Assembly (NCBI GenBank): GCA_900550025.1
Contig: URQP01000091.1
Coordinates: forward strand, 1-10,636
Reading direction: 5' to 3'
Length of the DNA: 10,636 bases
Source: an uncultured Porphyromonadaceae bacterium
GTDB taxonomy: Bacteria; Bacteroidota; Bacteroidia; Bacteroidales; Muribaculaceae
In this document: piece after piece, positions 5,449 to 10,636 of the stretch
Position numbering within the stretch: the stretch's first letter is position 1
Layout: every line of letters starts with the position of its first letter
Position numbers and translations under genes: made by a program
Notes under the pieces: model-generated
Seen by the model: only the letters and a program-made list of their open reading frames with translations
Database searches by the model: none
Told to the model about the DNA's origin: nothing

Positions 5449-8400
5449 TTATTCTGCTTTTTCCGGTTTATGAATCTTGAACAATGCTGTATAGAACAGC
5501 GGCAACAGTATCAGCGTGATGATTGTGCCCACCGTCAGGCCGCCCATGATGGTTATGGCCATCGAGCTGTACATCGGGTCGCCCACGAGCGGTATCATTC
5601 CCACAATGGTGGTGAGCGATGCCATTGTCACGGGGCGCACGCGCGACACGGTGGCCTCTATGACAGCCGTGTACGGATGCTTGCCTTCCTCGTTGACGAG
5701 ACGGTTGATTTCATCGACAAGCACTATCGCGTTTTTCACCATCATGCCTATCAGTCCCATCATGCCGATGATTGCCATGAACGTGAACGGCTCGCGGAAA
5801 GCCAGCAGCGACGGGGTTATGCCGCAGAACACGAACGGGAAGCATATCAGTATCAGTATCACTTTCTTCCAGTTGTTGAACAGCAGCAACAGTATTCCGA
5901 GAATAAGGAATATCGTGATTGGCAGATATTTCAGCAGGTTGCCGATTGCGTCGCCTTGCAGTTCCTGCTCGCCGACCCAGCGCATGGAGTAGCCGTCGGG
6001 CAGGGGAATCGCCTCGATTTCGCCCTTTATCTCTGCCAGCACCTTTGCCGGAGTGGCATCGTATTGTTCGTAGTCGGGGTCGCATTCAGCCTCGATTGTT
6101 CTCTGTCCGTTCACCCGCCACACCACGGATTCTTCCCATTCCGGGCGGATGGCGCTTGTCACCGCGCTCAGCGGAGTGCTGCGGAACATCTTGTCCTGCA
6201 TCTCCTCCGCGCTCATCCCTCCGGTGAGCAGCGCGTTCACGTCGTTCTCGTCGAGGTGCATGTTGAGCATGCTCCATGCCGGTATGTCGCCGATTCCCTC
6301 AATGCGGCTGCCGTCGGCGTTGCGCACTTTCAGATTGATGGTTACCATACGGTCTTGGTCGTTGATTACTCCCACAGGCAAACCATCGGTGGCTGCCAGC
6401 AGGGCATTCCCGGCATCGCCGCGCTCTATTCCGGCGCGCAGGGCGTCGCGTTGCACGTATTCGGCCACAAAGGATTTCCCTTTCGGCTTCCAGTTGTTTT
6501 CAACGGAATATTTATCGACATATTTGCACCGGCGCATCACCTCTTCGGCCTGTGCGCTCAATTGACGCAGCACTTCAGGGTCGGGGCCGGAGAATTGCGC
6601 TTCCACGGTGTGCGAAGTTGCAATCGAGAAGTTGTATTTGCGCGTCCTGATATATGCGTTAGGATATGCCTCCCGCAATTGCTTGCGCACTAAAGGTATC
6701 TGCTCCACTACGGTCTCGTAGTCCTTGCAATCGACGATAAGCTCGCCGTAGCAGTCGCCGCCGGAGGTCATAGGGCGGACAAGGCAATAGCGTGCCGGCG
6801 CGCTTCCCATGCTCACTGCCACGCGCTCCACCGCCGGATTCTTTTTCAGCAGCGCGCTCATTTCGAGCAGGTTGTCGCGCACCTTGTCAGGGTCGGTCTG
6901 TGCAGGCATATAGCATTCCACCACAAACTGCTTGTAGTCGAAGTCGGGGAAGAACAAGTTCTTCACCTTTGTCATTCCGAATATGCATACTGCCAATACG
7001 CATACCGCTACGGTGATTGTCAGCTTCTTATGCCCGATTAGCACGGAAATGGCACGGCGTACGAAGCGGTGGACAGGCGAGTTCATCACTTCGCCGCTTC
7101 CTTTCTTCTCTTTCTCTTTTTCTGTCTTGGGAAGCCATGCCTTTGCGCATACAGGCACTTGTGTCAGGGCCAGTACCCAGCTTGCCAGCAGGCTGACGCA
7201 CAGCACAAGGAAAAGGTCGTGGGCATATTCTCCCGCGGAATCGGGCGAAAGATATACGGCCATGAATGTGGAGGCGGCTATCACAGTGGCGCCAAGCAGC
7301 GGCATGGCGGTGTTCTTGCCTATGCGGTAGAGGTAGGTGCTTTGCGGCAGTCCGCGCTTGCGGTCAATCAGTATTCCGTCCATAATCACTATGGCGTTGT
7401 CGACGAGCATACCCATCGCTACGATGAAAGCTCCGAGCGATATGCGCTGCAGAGTGGTGCCCCATGCCAGAAGGATAGGGAACGATACGGCGATTGTAAG
7501 TATAAGTCCGAAGCCTATTATCACGCCGCTGCGCAGCCCCATGGTGAAAATCAGCACGAGAATCACGATTGCGACCGATTCCACTAGGTTGACCATAAAC
7601 GAATCGACTGCCTCCGTTACCTTGTCGGGCTGGAAGAATATCTTTTCGGTCTCCAATCCGGCGGGCACGTCTTTCATCGCTTCGGCAAGACGCGCGTCCA
7701 CAGCCTTCCCGACATCCGGTACGATGGCGTCGGCTTCCATGGCAATGCAGATGGCGAGAGCCGGCTTGCCGTCAACGAAGAATCCGTTGCGTTGCGGCTC
7801 GGAGAACCCTCGCTCGATTTTGGCGATGTCGCCGAGGCGTATCTGTTTCCCGGTAGGGGTGCTTATAAGGAGGTTGCGTATGTCGTCTTCGTTCTCCATT
7901 GCGCCGCTGATGCGCACCGGGATGCGTTCGTCGCCGCTATGGAACGCTCCGGCGTTCACTTTCTTGCCGGCGTTTTGCAGTGATGTCATTACCTGTGTCG
8001 GTACCACTCCGTTGCGCGAAAGCTTGTCTCTCGAAAGCACAATGTTGATTACCTCGTCGCGGTTTCCTGCGATGTTTACACGTTTCACACCTTCCACCGA
8101 AAGCAGCTCACGCCGGATGTATTTGGCGTATTTGTACATTTCCGGATAGCTGTAGCCGTCGGATGTGAGGGCGTAGAATATTCCGTAAACGTCCATCATG
8201 TCGTCCATGACGATAGGGTCGTAGCATCCTTGCGGCAGACGTTGCCGCACGTCGTTGACTTTGCGCCGCAGCAGGTCGAAATGCTGCTCAAGGTCTTCGA
8301 GGAGCACTGTCATCTTGAATTCCACGGTGAGCATTGCCATCCCGTCGCGGCATTCGGTGGTGATTTTCTTCACGTCGGGCAGGGCGCGCAGCTCGTCTTC

Positions 8401-8601
8401 CATAAGCATTGCCACTTCAAGCTCCACGTCGTGGGCGCTCGCTCCCGGATAAGGCACTACCACCATGGCCTGTTTCACTGCCACTGCCGGGTCTTCCAGC
8501 TTGGGCATATAGAAATACGACAGCACACCGGCCACCAGTATTCCCGCTACCAACGACCAGAAAAGGGTGGGGCGGTCAACGAAAAATTTTGTCAGGCGCA
8601 T
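5449..8601 (-). CDS. RND-family inner-membrane efflux pump (AcrB/HAE-like)
   Basis: This 1050-residue proton-driven transporter has the usual RND plan: TM1 near 12-31, a large periplasmic loop (about 35-335), a block of six membrane helices (about 336-490), and a charged Lys/Glu-rich linker (492-505). The second half repeats this with TM7 near 525-542, a second periplasmic domain, and helices from about 890 to 1040. The proton-relay helix TM4 reads GMLVDNAIV (397-405), with D401 followed by N402 where AcrB has two aspartates. The partner lysine is present in TM10 as K956 (MMVKNAIVLVDE). It forms a trimer bridged to the outer-membrane channel by the adaptor. Its ATG overlaps the adaptor stop (TGATG), indicating translational coupling. 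The sequence gives no reliable substrate, and HAE-type drug or bile-salt export is only the default guess. The length is normal and the frame intact. Confidence 0.95.
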   Translation of the reverse strand: MRLTKFFVDRPTLFWSLVAGILVAGVLSYFYMPKLEDPAVAVKQAMVVVPYPGASAHDVELEVAMLMEDELRALPDVKKITTECRDGMAMLTVEFKMTVLLEDLEQHFDLLRRKVNDVRQRLPQGCYDPIVMDDMMDVYGIFYALTSDGYSYPEMYKYAKYIRRELLSVEGVKRVNIAGNRDEVINIVLSRDKLSRNGVVPTQVMTSLQNAGKKVNAGAFHSGDERIPVRISGAMENEDDIRNLLISTPTGKQIRLGDIAKIERGFSEPQRNGFFVDGKPALAICIAMEADAIVPDVGKAVDARLAEAMKDVPAGLETEKIFFQPDKVTEAVDSFMVNLVESVAIVILVLIFTMGLRSGVIIGFGLILTIAVSFPILLAWGTTLQRISLGAFIVAMGMLVDNAIVIMDGILIDRKRGLPQSTYLYRIGKNTAMPLLGATVIAASTFMAVYLSPDSAGEYAHDLFLVLCVSLLASWVLALTQVPVCAKAWLPKTEKEKEKKGSGEVMNSPVHRFVRRAISVLIGHKKLTITVAVCVLAVCIFGMTKVKNLFFPDFDYKQFVVECYMPAQTDPDKVRDNLLEMSALLKKNPAVERVAVSMGSAPARYCLVRPMTSGGDCYGELIVDCKDYETVVEQIPLVRKQLREAYPNAYIRTRKYNFSIATSHTVEAQFSGPDPEVLRQLSAQAEEVMRRCKYVDKYSVENNWKPKGKSFVAEYVQRDALRAGIERGDAGNALLAATDGLPVGVINDQDRMVTINLKVRNADGSRIEGIGDIPAWSMLNMHLDENDVNALLTGGMSAEEMQDKMFRSTPLSAVTSAIRPEWEESVVWRVNGQRTIEAECDPDYEQYDATPAKVLAEIKGEIEAIPLPDGYSMRWVGEQELQGDAIGNLLKYLPITIFLILGILLLLFNNWKKVILILICFPFVFCGITPSLLAFREPFTFMAIIGMMGLIGMMVKNAIVLVDEINRLVNEEGKHPYTAVIEATVSRVRPVTMASLTTIVGMIPLVGDPMYSSMAITIMGGLTVGTIITLILLPLFYTALFKIHKPEKAE

Positions 8602-9668
8602 CAGATCAACCCTCCTATGTTGGTTTTGGCAGGTTTGCCTATTATCTTTACTTTCTCTTTCTCGGCAATGGAGTTGACTCCTGCGCTTACTACATTGTCG
8701 CTTTCTTTCAGCCCGCCTTCCACTATGGCCTTGCCTCCTTCGCCGATGCTTATGATTTCAACTTGCCGTGCTATGGCGGTGGAATCGCCGCCGACGGTCC
8801 ACACGTACGATTTCCCTCCTTTTTCATATATGCAGTTCATCGGCAGTATGAATCCGGTGCTGTCTGAAGTCGCATTGTTGAAGTTGATGTTGACGGCGAC
8901 GTTCAGTCCTGACGTGAATTCTTTCGGCATATTGCCGCTGAATGCGAGGCGCATGCGGTAGAGCTGGCTGCCGTCGGCCGACGGTACTATGCCTGCAATT
9001 TTCATCGCCGTTTGGATGCCGCCGGAGAACGCCGACGAGCAGGTGACCGACTTTATTCCGTTGCGGCTCATATATGCGGATGCCGGGACATCGACCTCTA
9101 CTTCCATACCGCCCGAAGCGAGCAATGTGGCGACAGGCGTGCCGGCATCGACCATTTCCGATTTCTCGAAGTTCACTTGCTTGATGTAGCCGCTTGCCGG
9201 TGCGCGGAGCACGGTATAGCTCAATTTGTTCTCGTTCGATTGCAGTTGCACTTTCAGAGCTTTCAGTCCGGAGACGGCTTTGTCGTAGTCGTTGCCGGAG
9301 ATGCTTTTGCTTTCATAGAGGGTCTTGAGCCTTTCCACCTCGCGCTTGGTCTGCTCGTATTGCACTTTAGCCCCTTCCACCCCCAACTTGTAGTCGGAAT
9401 CGTCGAGACGCGCTATGATTTGTCCGGAACGGACGTAATCCCCCTCGTCAACATATACGGCCTCGATTTGCCCGGGAGTCTTGAATCCGAGGCTGATTTC
9501 CTGAGCATCGCGCACCACTCCGGTGAACGTGCGTTCATACACGTTGCCTATGGCTATCGGGTGGGTCACTTCTACGGTGCGCTGGTAGTCTGCCGTGTTT
9601 TCCTTGCTTCCGCAGCCGGTAATGGCTGTGGCAAGAAGCAGGATAAACATTGTCTTGCTGTTTCTCAT
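8601..9668 (-). CDS. RND efflux periplasmic adaptor (membrane fusion lipoprotein)
   Basis: This 355-residue protein couples the inner-membrane pump to the TolC-like channel. Residues 1-18 are a lipoprotein signal ending in AITG before C19, so it is probably lipid-anchored. The biotinyl-lipoyl-like domain appears in two halves, around 56-92 (EGDYVRSGQIIARLDD at 75-90) and 153-183 (LRAPASGYI). Between them lies an alpha-helical hairpin rich in Lys, Glu and Leu (about 93-150) of modest length. A beta-barrel domain (about 188-262) and a membrane-proximal domain (about 270-345) follow. It is the first gene of the operon, and its stop shares one base with the pump start. No clear -7/-33 pair is seen in the 166-bp gap to the divergent regulator, so the operon promoter may be weak and activator-dependent. 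Confidence 0.93.
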   Translation of the reverse strand: MRNSKTMFILLLATAITGCGSKENTADYQRTVEVTHPIAIGNVYERTFTGVVRDAQEISLGFKTPGQIEAVYVDEGDYVRSGQIIARLDDSDYKLGVEGAKVQYEQTKREVERLKTLYESKSISGNDYDKAVSGLKALKVQLQSNENKLSYTVLRAPASGYIKQVNFEKSEMVDAGTPVATLLASGGMEVEVDVPASAYMSRNGIKSVTCSSAFSGGIQTAMKIAGIVPSADGSQLYRMRLAFSGNMPKEFTSGLNVAVNINFNNATSDSTGFILPMNCIYEKGGKSYVWTVGGDSTAIARQVEIISIGEGGKAIVEGGLKESDNVVSAGVNSIAEKEKVKIIGKPAKTNIGGLI

Positions 9669-9786
9669 ATTTTGTGCATTTTAATTTCTGATGCAAATTT
9701 CATCCTTTTTGGTTTGCCGTTGCTGCCCTATCTGGAGTGAGTAATGTTCTAAAAGGTGGATTAAACGGTAATATGACTTGTTTTTG

Positions 9787-9821
9787 ATTGGTATAAATGG
9801 CTTTTATGGTATATTTGTGGC
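9787..9821 (+). promoter_or_regulatory. promoter and possible operator of the AraC-family gene
   Basis: TATATTTG at 9810-9817 is an exact -7 match, with ATTG at 9787-9790 as a partial -33 box 19 bp upstream. This gives a short leader before the ATG at 9835. A direct repeat overlays it: TGGTATA at 9789-9795 and again at 9807-9813, each followed shortly by TGGC (9798-9801 and 9818-9821). Same-orientation half-sites are typical of AraC-family operators. The second copy covers the -7 box, which suggests autorepression. This is inferred from sequence only. Confidence 0.5.
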
Positions 9822-9834
9822 AAAAAGTGACACT

Positions 9835-10636
9835 ATGCAGCAAAAACAGCTATTAAATACTTTCAATTTCCGGATGTTGCCGGTGGAAGACAATGCCATT
9901 GTCTATGACGGCGGATTGTTTTTGGCCGATACGTTTTCCGTGCCGGTTGGTAACGCGTTCGATTATTTGCAGTTCAAGTATCCGTTCAAGATAGATTTCG
10001 CGATAACCATATTTTGTGAGAGCGGGACTATGAAAGTGCGGATGAACCTTGCGGAGTACGAAGTGGGCGCGGGCAGTTGTTTCATCTCTGCGCCCGGCTC
10101 AATCTGTGAATTCTTGGATGTTAGCGCAGACTGCCGTATGTTCATCATCGCTATGGCCGATTCGTTTTTTCCAGCCGACCGTATCACGGAGCACACTTCC
10201 TATTTGCTGAAGGTGATAAATGATCATCCGTTGCTTTCCGTCGGCGACGAAGTGTTCAAGGAGTTGAAGGAACTGTATTTTGCCTTGTACGGAAAAATAT
10301 CCGATTCCGGCTTCTTGCTTAAAAAGGAGATAGCCGGCGACTACATAAGCATTATGTTCTGCATAGTCTATCAGGAGATGCAAAATGCTTTGCCGGAATC
10401 GCTGTCGGTGGCCGACAAGAGGCAGGCGCAGGTTTTTGAGCGGTTTATCAGTCTTGTGCAGGAGAATTGTACCGCGCAGCGCGAGATTTCGTTCTATGCC
10501 GACCGCCTTTGCCTTACTCCTAAATATATGTCGCAACTTGTACTGAAGACGAGCGGGCGTTACGCAAGCCATTGGATACGCGATTTTGTGATTCTTGAGG
10601 CAAAGGCTCTGCTGAAGTCGGGGAAAAATACAGTGC
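9835..10636 (+). CDS. AraC-family transcriptional regulator (3' end outside window)
   Basis: The frame from the ATG at 9835 stays open to the window edge, giving 267 residues with no stop, so the gene continues beyond the window. Residues 1-190 form an N-terminal sensing region with a cupin-like run of beta strands (about 20-110, for example VGAGSCFISAPG at 77-88) followed by helices. Residues 205-260 look like the start of the AraC/XylS DNA-binding domain. The first helix-turn-helix is REISFYADRLCLTPKYMSQL (216-235), followed by the linker helix SHWIRDFVILEAKALL (245-260). The second helix-turn-helix should lie just past the edge. It is divergent from the efflux operon with 166 bp between start codons, the usual arrangement for a local pump regulator; that role is inferred. 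The ligand is unknown. Confidence 0.88.
   Translation, partial: MQQKQLLNTFNFRMLPVEDNAIVYDGGLFLADTFSVPVGNAFDYLQFKYPFKIDFAITIFCESGTMKVRMNLAEYEVGAGSCFISAPGSICEFLDVSADCRMFIIAMADSFFPADRITEHTSYLLKVINDHPLLSVGDEVFKELKELYFALYGKISDSGFLLKKEIAGDYISIMFCIVYQEMQNALPESLSVADKRQAQVFERFISLVQENCTAQREISFYADRLCLTPKYMSQLVLKTSGRYASHWIRDFVILEAKALLKSGKNTV

Noticed and set aside
5296..6693. 465-codon open frame on the + strand opposite the channel and pump genes
   Set aside because: It runs antisense to two firmly identified efflux genes; its His/Gln/Arg-rich composition and lack of domains are typical of a shadow frame created by the codon use of the real genes.
7337..8149. 270-codon + strand frame opposite the pump
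   Set aside because: Ser/Arg/Ile-rich low-complexity translation, antisense to conserved RND sequence, no recognisable family.
9012..9740. 242-codon open frame on the + strand opposite the adaptor gene
   Set aside because: It is antisense to the adaptor with clear lipobox and lipoyl motifs; the frame shows no domain or signal and extends into the regulatory gap.
10099..10572. 157-codon - strand frame at the right edge
   Set aside because: It is antisense to the AraC-family regulator, whose helix-turn-helix is recognisable in the + frame from 9835.

Overview
The window looks like chromosomal DNA from a Bacteroidales bacterium (Bacteroidota). The family is not provable from sequence alone; the style fits a gut group such as Muribaculaceae or Bacteroidaceae. 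The evidence is threefold: promoters of the Bacteroidota sigma-ABfr type (-7 TAnnTTTG, with a -33 TTTG about 20 bp upstream), coding starts without Shine-Dalgarno sequences, and a tripartite RND pump with a lipoprotein adaptor.

Layout. Positions 1-1190 are AT-rich and accessory-looking: a candidate promoter, a tiny hydrophobic peptide split over two frames, a small unrecognised secreted protein (252-659), a 20-bp perfect hairpin (712-756), and a 207-bp non-autonomous transposable element (865-1071) with 17-bp terminal inverted repeats and a 7-bp target duplication. Positions 1195-3606 hold a + strand pair: a PBP4-type D-Ala-D-Ala carboxypeptidase (dacB) and an EamA/DMT-type transporter. The gene-poor stretch 3607-3967 contains a long helix with G-U wobbles that pairs fully only as + strand RNA, then a terminator shared by both strands. 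A tRNA-Gly(CCC) on the - strand (3968-4040) has its own promoter.

Positions 4130-9668 form a tight - strand operon for a complete RND efflux system: lipoprotein adaptor (8601-9668), inner-membrane RND pump (5449-8601), and outer-membrane TolC-like channel (4130-5440). Adaptor and pump overlap by one base (TGATG), and pump and channel are 8 bp apart. A divergent AraC-family regulator begins at 9835 and runs off the right edge. It is the natural candidate for controlling the pump, and its promoter carries a direct repeat that could be an autoregulatory operator.

Most of the window is ordinary core or efflux content. The least explained parts are the structured RNA candidate at 3789-3870, the small transposable element, the perfect hairpin after the secreted-protein gene, and the left-edge small ORFs. 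I did not find a clear new multi-gene system.
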